Assembly: GCF_014646695.1 (NCBI RefSeq)
Contig: NZ_BMNT01000025.1
Span: 72,186 to 136,185, forward strand
Length of the DNA stretch: 64,000 bases
Reading direction: 5' to 3'
DNA from: Sphaerisporangium melleum
GTDB lineage: Bacteria; Actinomycetota; Actinomycetes; Streptosporangiales; Streptosporangiaceae
Shown: positions 17,874 through 28,196 of the stretch, in pieces
Layout of the letters: each line of letters opens with the position of its first letter
Position numbering within the stretch: the first letter of the stretch is position 1
Notes under the pieces: model-generated
What the model was told of the DNA's origin: nothing
The model's input: the letters and a program-made list of their open reading frames with translations, nothing else
Databases searched by the model: none
Translations under genes and position numbers: made by a program

Positions 17874-19255
17874 GCACCGTCGTCGCGGGTCTCGGCGTGT
17901 CGGGAGTGGCGGCGGCGCGCAGCCTGCTGCGCGCCGGGGAGCGGGTCGTGGTCGTGGAGACCCACGACGGCGAGCGCCAGCGTGCGGCGGCCGCCGAGCT
18001 GGAGGCGCTCGGGGCCGAGGTCCGCTTCGGCGGCGCTCTGCCCGCCGACGCCGGCCTGGTGGTCACCTCGCCCGGCTGGCGGCCCGGACAGCCCCTGCTG
18101 GCCGAGGCCGCCGCCCGCGGCGTCGAGGTGATCGGCGAGGTCGAGCTCGCCTGGCGGCGGCGCCCGCCCGGCGCGGCGCCCTGGCTGGCGGTCACCGGCA
18201 CCAACGGCAAGACCACGGCGGTGCGCATGCTCACCGCCATGCTCAGGGCGGCCGGGCTGGACGCCGCCGCCGTGGGCAACGTCGGCACCCCCATCACCGA
18301 GGCCGTGGAGCGGTCCCACGACGTGCTGGCGGTGGAGCTGTCCAGCTTCCAGCTCCACTGGTCGGCCACCCTGGCGCCACGCGCCGCGGCCGTCCTCAAC
18401 GTCGCCGGCGACCACCTCGACTGGCACGGCTCCATGGAGGAGTACGCCCGGGCCAAGGGCCGCGTCTACGAACGGGCCGAGGTCGTGGTGTACAACGCCG
18501 ACGACGCCTGGTCCACCCGGCTGGCCGCCCCGTACGCCCGCGCGGACGGCGGGCCGCGGGTGGTCTCGTTCACGCTGCGGGTGCCCGCACCCGGCCAGAT
18601 CGGCGTGGTGGAGGACATCCTCGTCGACCGCGCCTTCACCGCCGACCCGGTCAGGTCCGCCGAGGAGCTCGCCACGCTGGAGGACGTGCGGCCGTTCGCC
18701 CCGCACAACGTCGCCAACGCGCTGGCCGCCGCGGCGCTGGCACGCGCCCACGGCGTGAGCCCCGACGCCGTGCGGCGGGGGCTTCGCGACCACGTCCCCG
18801 ACCCGCACCGCATCGCCCACGTCGCCCGGGTGGCCGAGGTCGACTACGTGGACGACTCCAAGGCCACCAACCCGCACGCGGCGGCGGCCTCTCTGGCGGC
18901 CTACCGGTCGGTCGTGTGGGTCGCCGGGGGCCTGCTCAAGGGCGCCGAGGTGGACGAGCTGGTCCGCGCGGCGTCCGGGCGGCTGCGCGCGGCGGTGCTC
19001 CTGGGCGCCGACCGGGCGCGGATCCGCGAGGCTCTGGCGCGACACGCGGCGAATGTTCCGGTCGTGGAGGTCGAGGGGCAAGACACTGGGGTCATGGACC
19101 GTGTCGTCAACGAAGCCGCCCGGCTGGCCTCCCCGGGGGACACCGTGCTGCTCGCCCCCGCGGGCGCATCGATGGACATCTTCACCGACTACGGCGCCCG
19201 TGGGGAGGCGTTCGCGCGAGCCGTCCACCGCCTGGCCACCTCGGGCGTGCGATGA
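17870..19255 (+). CDS. murD: UDP-MurNAc-L-Ala:D-Glu ligase
   Basis: Adds D-glutamate, the second stem-peptide residue. The 461-residue protein has an N-terminal Rossmann-like domain starting [20 protein letters not shown]-loop [15 protein letters not shown] (about 107-121), [18 protein letters not shown], the [15 protein letters not shown] block that binds the nucleotide and substrate, and [20 protein letters not shown] near the C-terminus. ATG 17870 overlaps the mraY stop by 4 bp and its stop overlaps ftsW by 4 bp. A large alternate open frame runs through mraY in the same phase upstream but is an artefact. Confidence 0.96.
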   Translation: MSTVVAGLGVSGVAAARSLLRAGERVVVVETHDGERQRAAAAELEALGAEVRFGGALPADAGLVVTSPGWRPGQPLLAEAAARGVEVIGEVELAWRRRPPGAAPWLAVTGTNGKTTAVRMLTAMLRAAGLDAAAVGNVGTPITEAVERSHDVLAVELSSFQLHWSATLAPRAAAVLNVAGDHLDWHGSMEEYARAKGRVYERAEVVVYNADDAWSTRLAAPYARADGGPRVVSFTLRVPAPGQIGVVEDILVDRAFTADPVRSAEELATLEDVRPFAPHNVANALAAAALARAHGVSPDAVRRGLRDHVPDPHRIAHVARVAEVDYVDDSKATNPHAAAASLAAYRSVVWVAGGLLKGAEVDELVRAASGRLRAAVLLGADRARIREALARHAANVPVVEVEGQDTGVMDRVVNEAARLASPGDTVLLAPAGASMDIFTDYGARGEAFARAVHRLATSGVR

Positions 19256-20589
19256 CCGGCACCGCGACCACCGCCGCCGAGACGGTCGCGGCCCCCGGGG
19301 AGGCCGAGGGGCGCGGGTGGTGGCGCGTGCGCCTCGCCGCCCTCGGCCGGCTGCTGGACCGCCCGCTGACCTCGTACTATCTGCTGCTCGGCTGCAGCGC
19401 GCTACTGCTCTCGCTCGGCCTGATGATGGTGCTGTCGGCCTCCAGCATCAAGGCACTGCAGGACACCGGCAACCCGTTCTACTGGTTCCTGCGGCAGTCG
19501 ACGTCGGTGGCCATCGGCCTGCCGGTGATGTGGATCTGCTCGCGGCTGCCGCCACGCTTCTTCCGGCTGGCCGGTTACCCGCTGATGGCCGTGTCGATCA
19601 TTCTACTGATCATGACGGTGTTCCTCGGCCGCACCGAGCTCGGCGCGCAGCGCTGGCTGGACTTCGGCGGCTTCAGCATCCAGGCGTCCGAGCCGGCCAA
19701 GCTCGGCCTGATGCTGTGGGGCGCCGACCTGCTGGCCCGCCGCGCCAGGGGCGGGCTGATCGAGTGGCGGCAGCTTTTGCTGCCGCTGATGCCCGGCACC
19801 GCCATCATCGCGATCCTGGTCATGCTCGGCCGCGACCTCGGCACCACGGTCGTGCTCATGCTCATCTTCCTCGCGCTGCTGTGGGTCGTGGGCGCGCCGC
19901 TGCGGCTGTTCGGCGGCATCCTCGCCCTGCTGTCGATGGCCACGGTCATCATGATCAGCGTCGAAGGCTACCGCTCGGCCCGCATCGAGGGCTGGCTGGA
20001 CGTGTGGGGCACCGTCTCGGGGCCGGGTTACCAGGCCGCCATGGGCCAGATCGCGATGGGCACCGGCGGGTGGTTCGGCCTGGGCCTGGGCAGCAGCCGG
20101 CAGAAATGGGGCCGGGTGCCGCACGCCGAGAGCGACTTCATCTTCTCCATCCTGGGCGAGGAGCTCGGCCTGATGGGCACCCTGGTGGTGGTCGCCCTGT
20201 TCGCCCTGCTCGGGTACGCCGGGCTGCGCGTCGCCTCCCGGGTGAAGGACCCGTTCATCCGGCTGGCGGCCTCGGCCGCCGTGGCCTGGATCACCGGCCA
20301 GGCCATCGTCAACATCGGCGCGGTGATCGGCGCGCTGCCCATCACGGGCATTCCGCTGCCGCTGGTGTCGTACGGTGGTTCGGCGCTGTTGCCCACGCTG
20401 GCGGCGCTCGGCATGCTGCTGTCGTTCGCCAAGCGCGAGCCCGGCGCGGCCGAGGCCCTGGCGGCTCGTGGCCCCGGCCCGGCGGCGAGGGCTCTAAGCT
20501 GGCTTGGCCTGGGCCGCCCGGCGGGGATCCGCCGTCCGGCGCGGCGCAGACCGACAACGAGGCACGCGGACGTGAAAGGACCGACATGA
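19252..20589 (+). CDS. ftsW: Septal peptidoglycan glycosyltransferase FtsW (SEDS)
   Basis: SEDS-family polymerase that works with FtsI to build septal glycan from lipid II. The 445-residue protein has about ten membrane helices. It carries the family blocks [20 protein letters not shown] and [20 protein letters not shown], then [14 protein letters not shown], and [20 protein letters not shown] near the end. The position between murD and murG identifies it as FtsW rather than RodA. ATG 19252 overlaps the murD stop by 4 bp; its C-terminal basic tail ends in a 4-bp overlap with murG. Confidence 0.96.
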   Translation: MTGTATTAAETVAAPGEAEGRGWWRVRLAALGRLLDRPLTSYYLLLGCSALLLSLGLMMVLSASSIKALQDTGNPFYWFLRQSTSVAIGLPVMWICSRLPPRFFRLAGYPLMAVSIILLIMTVFLGRTELGAQRWLDFGGFSIQASEPAKLGLMLWGADLLARRARGGLIEWRQLLLPLMPGTAIIAILVMLGRDLGTTVVLMLIFLALLWVVGAPLRLFGGILALLSMATVIMISVEGYRSARIEGWLDVWGTVSGPGYQAAMGQIAMGTGGWFGLGLGSSRQKWGRVPHAESDFIFSILGEELGLMGTLVVVALFALLGYAGLRVASRVKDPFIRLAASAAVAWITGQAIVNIGAVIGALPITGIPLPLVSYGGSALLPTLAALGMLLSFAKREPGAAEALAARGPGPAARALSWLGLGRPAGIRRPARRRPTTRHADVKGPT

Positions 20590-21673
20590 GGGTGGTCCTC
20601 GCAGGCGGCGGTACGGCCGGCCACATCGAACCCGCTCTGGCGCTCGCAGACGCGCTGCGCAGGCTGGACCCGGGCATCGGGATCACCTGCCTGGGCACCG
20701 AGCGCGGGCTGGAGAGCAGGCTGGTGCCCGCGCGAGGGTATGAGCTGGCGCTGGTGCCGGCGGTCCCGCTGCCGCGCGCCATCACGCCGCAGTTGCTGAC
20801 GGTGCCCGGCAGGCTGGCGGGGGCGATCAACGCCGCCGCGGGCATCATGGACCGCGTCCAGGCCGACGTGCTGGTCGGCTTCGGCGGCTACGTCGCCACC
20901 CCGGCCTACCTGGGCGCCCGCCGGCGCGGGGTGCCCATCGTGGTGCACGAGGCCAACCCGCGGCCCGGCCTGGCCAACCGCCTGGGCGCACGGCTCACCG
21001 AGCACGTGTTCACCGGCCATCCCGACGCGTCGCTGCCGCACGCCGAGTACGTCGGCATCCCGCTGCGCAACGAGATCGTCGCCCTGGACCGGCTGTCCAC
21101 CGGTGACAAGGCCCGGTCCTACTTCGGCCTGGAGAACGACCGGCCGACCCTGCTGGTGTTCGGCGGCTCGCAGGGGGCGCGGGCGCTGAACGAGGCGGCG
21201 CTGGCCAGCGCTCCTGTGCTGCGCCAGGCGGGCGTCCAGGTGCTCCACGTCATCGGCCCGAAGAACACCGTCATCGAGGAGCCCCCGCCCGGCGACCCGC
21301 AGTACGTCGTGCTGCCCTACGTCGACCGCATGGACCTCGCCTACGCCGCCGCCGACTTCGTGCTGTGCCGCAGCGGCGCCCTCACCTGCGCCGAGCTGAC
21401 CGCCGTCGGCCTTCCCGCCGCCTACGTTCCGCTGCCGCACGGCAACGGCGAGCAGAGGCTCAACGCCGCGCCCATCGTCGCGGCCGGGGGAGGCATGATG
21501 GTCGACAACGCCGACCTGACCGCCGACTGGATCATCCAGCACGTGCTGCCCGTCCTGCGCGACCCCGAGCGGGTGGTGCGCATGTCCGAGGCCGCCTCCC
21601 GCATGGGCCGCAAGGACGCCGACACGGTGCTGGCGCACAAGGTCATGCAGATCGTCTCCGCGGGAGGCCGCCG

Positions 21674-21677
<4 letters not shown>
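20586..21677 (+). CDS. murG: UDP-GlcNAc:lipid I GlcNAc transferase
   Basis: Membrane-associated GT-B glycosyltransferase that converts lipid I to lipid II. The 363 residues begin [20 protein letters not shown], the glycine-rich acceptor loop. [52 protein letters not shown] and [18 protein letters not shown] (the UDP-GlcNAc site) follow in order. ATG 20586 overlaps ftsW and the stop overlaps murC, both by 4 bp. Confidence 0.97.
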
Positions 21678-23083
<1,406 letters not shown>

Positions 23084-23090
23084 GGGCGCG

Positions 23091-23762
23091 GTGAGCACGC
23101 CGGCCTGGCGGACGGCCTTCGTCGTCCTGCTGTCCATCGGGGTGGTGGCGGCCGCGGCGTGGCTGGTGTTCTTCTCGCCCGTGCTCGGCGTCCAGCGGGT
23201 CGCGGTCTCCGGCGCGAACGGCCGGGCCGCCGACCTGGTGCGCCGGGCCGCGGCGGTGCCCGACCGCCAGCCGCTGGCCACCGTCGACCTCGAGCAGGTC
23301 AGGGCCCGCGTCGCCGCGCTGCGCCAGATCGAGTCGGCGCGCGTCGAACGAGTATGGCCGGGCACGCTGCGGGTGCGCGTCGTGCAGCGCCGGGCGGTGG
23401 CCGTGGTGCCCGCGGCGGGCCGGGCCGACGTGGTCGACCGGCACGGCGTGGTCGTCGAGTCCGGCAGCGAGGCTCCGGCCGGGCTGCCCTCGCTGCACGT
23501 CGACCGCTTCGCCCCGGGGGACCCCGCCACCGGCGCCGCGCTCGCCGTCGCGGCCGGGCTGCCGGCCGATCTGCGGCAGATGGTGCGCACCATCCGCGCC
23601 ACGACGGCACGCGACGTGTCGTTGCGTCTGGCCGACGGCCGTACGATCATGTGGGGTGGGTCCGAGCGCACCAGGGACAAGGCCCGTGTCGCGCTCACGC
23701 TGCTGGGACGTCCGGGCGAGGCGTACGACGTGAGCTCGCCGGACGTCGTGGCGATCCGGTGA
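23091..23762 (+). CDS. ftsQ: FtsQ/DivIB-type division protein
   Basis: Bitopic protein that ties FtsL-FtsB to the divisome. The 223 residues comprise a short cytoplasmic start, one membrane helix (AFVVLLSIGVVAAAAWLVFF, about 9-28), a POTRA domain (LGVQRVAVSGANGRAADLVR) and the FtsQ beta domain, including ARVERVWPGTLRVRVVQRRA. The very short cytoplasmic part contrasts with the long tails of FtsL and FtsI here. GTG 23091 lies 7 bp after murC. A 236-bp gap with an AT-rich promoter-like element then precedes ftsZ. Confidence 0.92.
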   Translation: MSTPAWRTAFVVLLSIGVVAAAAWLVFFSPVLGVQRVAVSGANGRAADLVRRAAAVPDRQPLATVDLEQVRARVAALRQIESARVERVWPGTLRVRVVQRRAVAVVPAAGRADVVDRHGVVVESGSEAPAGLPSLHVDRFAPGDPATGAALAVAAGLPADLRQMVRTIRATTARDVSLRLADGRTIMWGGSERTRDKARVALTLLGRPGEAYDVSSPDVVAIR

Positions 23763-23879
23763 ACGGGACCTGCGGCCGGGGCGGCCCGGACGGGAGCGAA
23801 AGGGACAGCCCGCGACACGCCGGGCGAGCTTGCGGCGCGGTGAGTTGACCCTGGGGGAGGGGCAACCCTACTGTCCGTA

Positions 23880-23935
23880 TCATTCCTCAGGTTGACATAA
23901 CTCTAAATCTCAACTTGAGGGTGAGAGTTAAACAA
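23880..23935 (+). promoter_or_regulatory. AT-rich promoter-like element upstream of ftsZ
   Basis: The only clearly AT-rich stretch for many kb. TTGACA (23892-23897) is a perfect -35 hexamer, followed by the TAACTCTAAAT tract. CTCAA-C-TTGAG (about 23909-23919) and AACTCT (23899-23904) with AGAGTT (23924-23929) form nested inverted repeats. I recall similar TTGACATAAC...TTGAGGGT tracts before ftsZ in other actinobacteria. The exact -10 is not clear, so this is marked as a region. It would let ftsZ be transcribed apart from the upstream dcw genes. Confidence 0.5.
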
Positions 23936-23998
23936 GAAGGTCCGGCACCGTTTCGGGCTTCACGTAATGCAAGTAAACGAGCGGAAAGGCCCCTCGTC

Positions 23999-25462
23999 GT
24001 GGCAGCACCGCAGAACTACCTCGCGGTCATCAAGGTCGTCGGCATCGGCGGCGGCGGAGTCAACGCCGTGAACCGGATGATCGAGGAGGGACTCAAGGGC
24101 GTCGAGTTCATCGCCATCAACACCGACGCCCAGGCGCTGCTGATGAGTGACGCCGACGTCAAGCTGGACGTGGGCCGCGAGCTCACGCGCGGCCTCGGCG
24201 CGGGGGCCAACCCCGAGGTCGGGCGCAAGGCCGCCGAGGACCACCGTGAGGAGATCGAGGAGGTCCTCAAGGGGGCCGACATGGTCTTCGTCACGGCGGG
24301 TGAGGGCGGCGGCACCGGCACCGGCGGCGCGCCCGTCGTGGCCAACATCGCCCGCTCGCTCGGCGCGCTGACCATCGGCGTGGTCACCCGGCCGTTCAGC
24401 TTCGAGGGGCGCCGCCGGGCGATGCAGGCCGAGGCGGGCATCGAGACCCTGCGCGACGAGGTCGACACCCTCATCGTCATCCCGAACGACCGCCTGCTGT
24501 CGATCTCCGACCGGCAGGTGAGCGTGCTGGACGCCTTCAAGGCGGCCGACCAGGTGCTGCTGTCCGGTGTGCAGGGCATAACCGATCTCATCACCACTCC
24601 CGGTCTGATCAACCTCGACTTCGCCGACGTCAAGTCCGTCATGTCCGGCGCCGGGTCGGCCCTGATGGGCATCGGCCACGCCCGCGGCGACGACCGCTCG
24701 GTCGCCGCCGCCGAGATGGCCGTGTCCAGCCCGCTGCTGGAGGCCAGCATCGACGGCGCCCACGGTGTGCTGCTGTCCATCGCGGGCGGCTCCGACCTCG
24801 GCCTGTTCGAGATCAACGAGGCCGCGCAGTTGGTGTCCAACGCCGCCGCGATGGACGCGAACATCATCTTCGGCACGGTCATCGACGACGCCCTCGGTGA
24901 CGAGGTGCGGGTCACCGTGATCGCCGCCGGGTTCGACGACCCGGAGCCCGAGAAACCCGCCGCCCAGCCGGTCGAGCGCGGCCGCCCCGCCTCGCGTCCC
25001 GCGAGTCAGGGCGCCCCCGCCCAGCCCGCCCCGCAGCAGGCGCCCGCGACGCAGCCCGCGCAGCCGGCCCGTTCCGCCCCCTCGGCCTTCACGCCGCACA
25101 AGAGCGAGCCGCCGCGGGCCGAGCAGCGCCCCGCCCCGGTCCGCCCGCTGCCCACCGTGCAGCAGGCTCCGGCCGTACCGGCCGCGGTGCCCGAGCCGGC
25201 GCCGGTCGCCGAGCCCGCGCCCGCCCCGGCCCCGTTCGCCCGTGAGAGCGCCGCCGCCGAGCCCGCCCAGGCTTCCCCCGCGGGCCAGACGGGTCAGGGC
25301 GCGCACGCCGAGCAGCAGCCGTCCGGGCCGGTGTCGATCCCGCGGCCCGCTCCCGAGCCGCCCACGCCGATCACCTCCCGGGTCTCCGAGCCGGGCCGCC
25401 GCCGCCCGGTGGTCTTCGAGGAGCAGGAAGAGGAACTCGACGTTCCCGACTTCCTGAAGTGA
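23999..25462 (+). CDS. ftsZ: Tubulin-like division GTPase FtsZ
   Basis: Forms the Z ring. The 487-residue protein starts [20 protein letters not shown], as in other actinomycetes, and carries the tubulin GTP signature [16 protein letters not shown] (about 103-118) and the synergy-loop region [15 protein letters not shown]. The globular part ends near residue 320. A ~155-residue Pro/Ala-rich linker follows, and the C-terminal peptide is ELDVPDFLK, which binds SepF. GTG 23999 with GGAAAGG at 23982-23988 is chosen; an in-frame TTG at 23915 would read through the promoter element. Identity is certain. Confidence 0.98.
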   Translation: MAAPQNYLAVIKVVGIGGGGVNAVNRMIEEGLKGVEFIAINTDAQALLMSDADVKLDVGRELTRGLGAGANPEVGRKAAEDHREEIEEVLKGADMVFVTAGEGGGTGTGGAPVVANIARSLGALTIGVVTRPFSFEGRRRAMQAEAGIETLRDEVDTLIVIPNDRLLSISDRQVSVLDAFKAADQVLLSGVQGITDLITTPGLINLDFADVKSVMSGAGSALMGIGHARGDDRSVAAAEMAVSSPLLEASIDGAHGVLLSIAGGSDLGLFEINEAAQLVSNAAAMDANIIFGTVIDDALGDEVRVTVIAAGFDDPEPEKPAAQPVERGRPASRPASQGAPAQPAPQQAPATQPAQPARSAPSAFTPHKSEPPRAEQRPAPVRPLPTVQQAPAVPAAVPEPAPVAEPAPAPAPFARESAAAEPAQASPAGQTGQGAHAEQQPSGPVSIPRPAPEPPTPITSRVSEPGRRRPVVFEEQEEELDVPDFLK

Positions 25463-25529
25463 GCCCTGTGAGTCCCGCGCGCGGCGCCCGCGGAAGCGGT
25501 GTCGCGCCCTGAGCGATCGAACCCCCCTC

Positions 25530-26240
25530 GTGAACCACCAGCACCCCTCGCGCCGTGACGAGATCGCGGCGGGCCTGGCCGCCGTCGAGCGCCGCGTCGC
25601 CGCCGCCTGCGCGGCGGCGGGACGCGCCCGGCAGGAGGTCACCCTCGTCGCGGTGACCAAGACCTACCCCGCCTCCGACGTGCGCATCCTTGCCGATCTC
25701 GGCGTCGCGCACGTCGGGGAGAACCGCGACCAGGAGGCCGCGCCCAAGGCCGCCGAGTGCGCCGGCCTGGGGCTCACCTGGCACTTCGTCGGTCAGATGC
25801 AGACCAACAAGGCCCGGTCGGTGGTCTCCTACGCCGACGTGATCCACTCTGTGGACCGCTCCCGCCTGGTCGAGGCGCTCTCCCGTGAGGCGGTCAGGGC
25901 CGGGCGGCGGGTCACCTGCCTGGTGCAGGTGGCGCTGGACGACGACCCGGGCCGCGGCGGCGTGGCCCCGGCCGATCTGGCCGGGGTGGCCGACACGGTG
26001 GCCACCGCCGAGGGGCTGGTCCTCGGCGGCGTCATGGCCGTCGCGCCGCTGGGCGGCGACCCCGCACGGGCCTTCGCCCGCCTGGCGGAGCTCGCCGCCC
26101 GCCTGCGGGCCGACCATCCGGCGGCGACGGTCATCTCGGCGGGCATGAGCGGAGATCTCGACCATGCGATCGCCCATGGTTCGACACTCGTGCGTGTCGG
26201 TACGGCGTTGCTCGGTCGCCGGAAGCCCTTCGTCAGGTAA
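25530..26240 (+). CDS. ylmE: YggS/YlmE-type PLP homeostasis protein
   Basis: PLP-binding alanine-racemase-like barrel protein (PROSC family) that buffers pyridoxal phosphate and has no known catalytic activity. The 236 residues contain TLVAVTKTYPASDVRILADL with the PLP lysine, HVGENRDQEA, WHFVGQMQTNKARSVV, and ISAGMSGDLDHAIAHGSTLV for phosphate binding, ending VRVGTALLGRR. GTG 25530 has no good ribosome-binding site. In Streptomyces the pgeF (YfiH) gene lies between ftsZ and this gene; here that gene is absent and only 67 bp separate the two. Confidence 0.93.
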   Translation: MNHQHPSRRDEIAAGLAAVERRVAAACAAAGRARQEVTLVAVTKTYPASDVRILADLGVAHVGENRDQEAAPKAAECAGLGLTWHFVGQMQTNKARSVVSYADVIHSVDRSRLVEALSREAVRAGRRVTCLVQVALDDDPGRGGVAPADLAGVADTVATAEGLVLGGVMAVAPLGGDPARAFARLAELAARLRADHPAATVISAGMSGDLDHAIAHGSTLVRVGTALLGRRKPFVR

Positions 26241-26345
26241 TGTCCCCCGAGTGGACCTTGATGTCCATGTATCCGAGCAGCGGTCGACAGCGGTGCCTCA
26301 GGTTGCCCTGGGTGCGGCGACCATGAGCAGGAGGACGACGTAGCG

Positions 26346-26855
26346 ATGGCCGGCGCGATGCGCAAGATGGCGGTCTACCTCGGTCTCGTGGAGGACGACC
26401 GCTACCCCGACTACGGCGGTTACGCCGATGACGACGACTACGCCGACGACTACGTCGAGCGTCGTCGCGGCGACGAGCGGGTCGTTGGAACGCCCCAAGA
26501 CGGCCCGGAGGAGACCGAGGCGGCGGTTCCGGCTCCCCGTGCGGGCGCGGCGGTCGCCGAGCGCCGCACGACCGATCTGGCGCGCATCACGACCCTGCAT
26601 CCTCGCACGTACAATGAGGCGCGCACGATCGGAGAGCACTTCCGCGAGGGCACTCCTGTCATCATGAATCTGACAGAAATGGTCGACAGTGACGCGAAGC
26701 GTCTTGTCGATTTCGCGGCAGGTCTGGTCTTTGGCCTACATGGCAGCATTGAACGTGTTACCAACAAGGTGTTCCTGTTGTCCCCTGCCAATGTCGAGGT
26801 GACCGCCGAGGACAAGGCCCGAATCGCGGAACGCGGGTTCTTCAACCAGAGCTAG
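26346..26855 (+). CDS. sepF: SepF, membrane anchor of the Z ring
   Basis: Membrane-binding FtsZ partner that replaces FtsA/ZipA in actinobacteria. The 169 residues start with an amphipathic helix ([17 protein letters not shown]), continue with an acidic Tyr/Asp-rich linker ([13 protein letters not shown]) and finish with the conserved SepF core: [40 protein letters not shown] and [13 protein letters not shown] 26346 follows GGAGGACGACGTAGCG. It sits in the standard ftsZ-ylmE-sepF-yggT-divIVA order, and would bind the FtsZ C-terminal peptide seen upstream. Confidence 0.96.
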   Translation: MAGAMRKMAVYLGLVEDDRYPDYGGYADDDDYADDYVERRRGDERVVGTPQDGPEETEAAVPAPRAGAAVAERRTTDLARITTLHPRTYNEARTIGEHFREGTPVIMNLTEMVDSDAKRLVDFAAGLVFGLHGSIERVTNKVFLLSPANVEVTAEDKARIAERGFFNQS

Positions 26856-26940
26856 AGTTCCACCATGAGCAGTGAACGGCCAGACATGGCCCACCCGGAC
26901 CGAGGTCGGCAGATCGGGATGGAGGAGGCAGGACGCGACC

Positions 26941-27231
26941 GTGGGGATCGTTAGCAACATCTTGGTCACCGTCCTGGGCATCTATCTGGTGCTGCTGATC
27001 GGTAGGATGATCTTCGATGCGGTGCAGGCGTTCGCCCGCTCCTGGCACCCCCGAGGGGTCGTCCTGGTGCTGGCGGAGGCGACCTACACGGCGACCGATC
27101 CGCCTCTCAAGTTCCTCCGCCGTTTCATTCCGCCCCTCCGGTTGGGTACGGTGGCCTTTGACCTAAGCTTCACAGTGCTGTTCATTGTGGTCTTGGTCAT
27201 GATCCAAATCGTGTCCGCGCTTCGTTTTTGA
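26941..27231 (+). CDS. yggT: YggT family membrane protein
   Basis: A 96-residue integral membrane protein with two hydrophobic helices (ILVTVLGIYLVLLIGRMIF and AFDLSFTVLFIVVLVMIQIV) bracketing the family motif TDPPLKFLRRFIPPLRLG. Function is not settled; the family is consistently linked to division genes and is needed for envelope or osmotic fitness in some bacteria. GTG 26941 is chosen because GGAGGAGG lies at 26921-26928; the longer frame from 26872 would add a stretch overlapping that site. Confidence 0.88.
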   Translation: MGIVSNILVTVLGIYLVLLIGRMIFDAVQAFARSWHPRGVVLVLAEATYTATDPPLKFLRRFIPPLRLGTVAFDLSFTVLFIVVLVMIQIVSALRF

Positions 27232-27279
27232 TCGGGTACCGTCCTCCGGACAGACTCCGAGCGCGCCAAGGAGACCGAA

Positions 27280-28152
27280 ATGCCGCTGACGCCCGCCGAT
27301 GTGCGGAACAAGCAGTTCAGTACGACCCGGCTGAGGCCGGGGTACGACGAGGAAGAGGTTGACGCCTTCCTGGACGAGGTGGAGGCCGAGCTCGACCGCC
27401 TCATCCAGGAGAACGAGGAGCTTCGCGCGAAGCTCACCGAGTGCCTGCGTGGCAAGGTTCCCGGTGGCATGGGCATGAGCATGGCGCCGGCCCCGGTGGC
27501 CGAGCCCAAGCCCGAGATGATGATGCCGCCGCAGCCCGAGCCGATGAAGCCGCCGGAGCCGATCAGGCCCGAGCCGGTGCCCGTCGGCATGGGGATGCCC
27601 CCGGCCGAGGACAACATGGACACCGCGGCCCGCGTGCTCGCGCTGGCGCAGCAGACCGCCGACCAGGCGATCGCCGACGCCCGCCGTGAGGCGGACGAGA
27701 CGGTGACCCGTGCCCGCCGTGAGGCCGACGAGATCCTCGGCAAGGCCCGCCGCCAGGCTGAGCAGATCATCGGTGACGCGCGCGCTCGCGCCGAGACCCT
27801 TGAGCGTGACGCCCAGGAGCGCCACCGCCAGGCGATGGGCTCGCTGGTGCAGACCCGCGACGAGCTCGAGCGCAAGGTGGAGGAGCTGCGCAGCTTCGAG
27901 CGCGAGTACCGCAGCAGGCTCAAGCTCTACCTCGAGAACCAGCTCGCCGAGCTCAACGTCGCGGCCGAGGGCAGCGGCGCGTTCCCCGTGGTCGGCGCGC
28001 AGATGGGCGGGGCCCCCGCCATGTCCCACTCCGTCGCCCCCGGCGGTCAGCAGCAGCTGCAGGGCGCTCCGAACAACCCGTTCGCGTCCGAGCCCCCGCA
28101 GCACTCCGGTGCCTTCCAGGGTGTCGACGGCCCGCACAACGACCGCCGATAA
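27280..28152 (+). CDS. divIVA: DivIVA/Wag31 polar growth scaffold
   Basis: Coiled-coil protein that binds curved membrane at cell poles and recruits the tip-growth machinery; essential in actinomycetes. The 290-residue product has the N-terminal DivIVA domain (PLTPADVRNKQFSTTRLRPG, DEEEVDAFLDEVEAELDRL), then a Pro/Met-rich insert (about residues 60-112) typical of the filamentous group. A long coiled coil (ADARREADETVTRARREADE) and a flexible Gly/Gln-rich tail follow. ATG 27280 sits about 50 bp after yggT. The next gene, for a membrane protein with Zn motifs, begins 44 bp after its stop and may share its transcript. Confidence 0.96.
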   Translation: MPLTPADVRNKQFSTTRLRPGYDEEEVDAFLDEVEAELDRLIQENEELRAKLTECLRGKVPGGMGMSMAPAPVAEPKPEMMMPPQPEPMKPPEPIRPEPVPVGMGMPPAEDNMDTAARVLALAQQTADQAIADARREADETVTRARREADEILGKARRQAEQIIGDARARAETLERDAQERHRQAMGSLVQTRDELERKVEELRSFEREYRSRLKLYLENQLAELNVAAEGSGAFPVVGAQMGGAPAMSHSVAPGGQQQLQGAPNNPFASEPPQHSGAFQGVDGPHNDRR

Positions 28153-28196
28153 GGTAACGGGTCAAGGCAGCCGCCGACCCGCGTCCGGGAGCATCA

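Noticed and set aside
23915..23998. N-terminal extension of FtsZ to TTG 23915
   Set aside because: It would translate the AT-rich promoter element, and FtsZ proteins of actinomycetes begin at [11 protein letters not shown], i.e. after GTG 23999.
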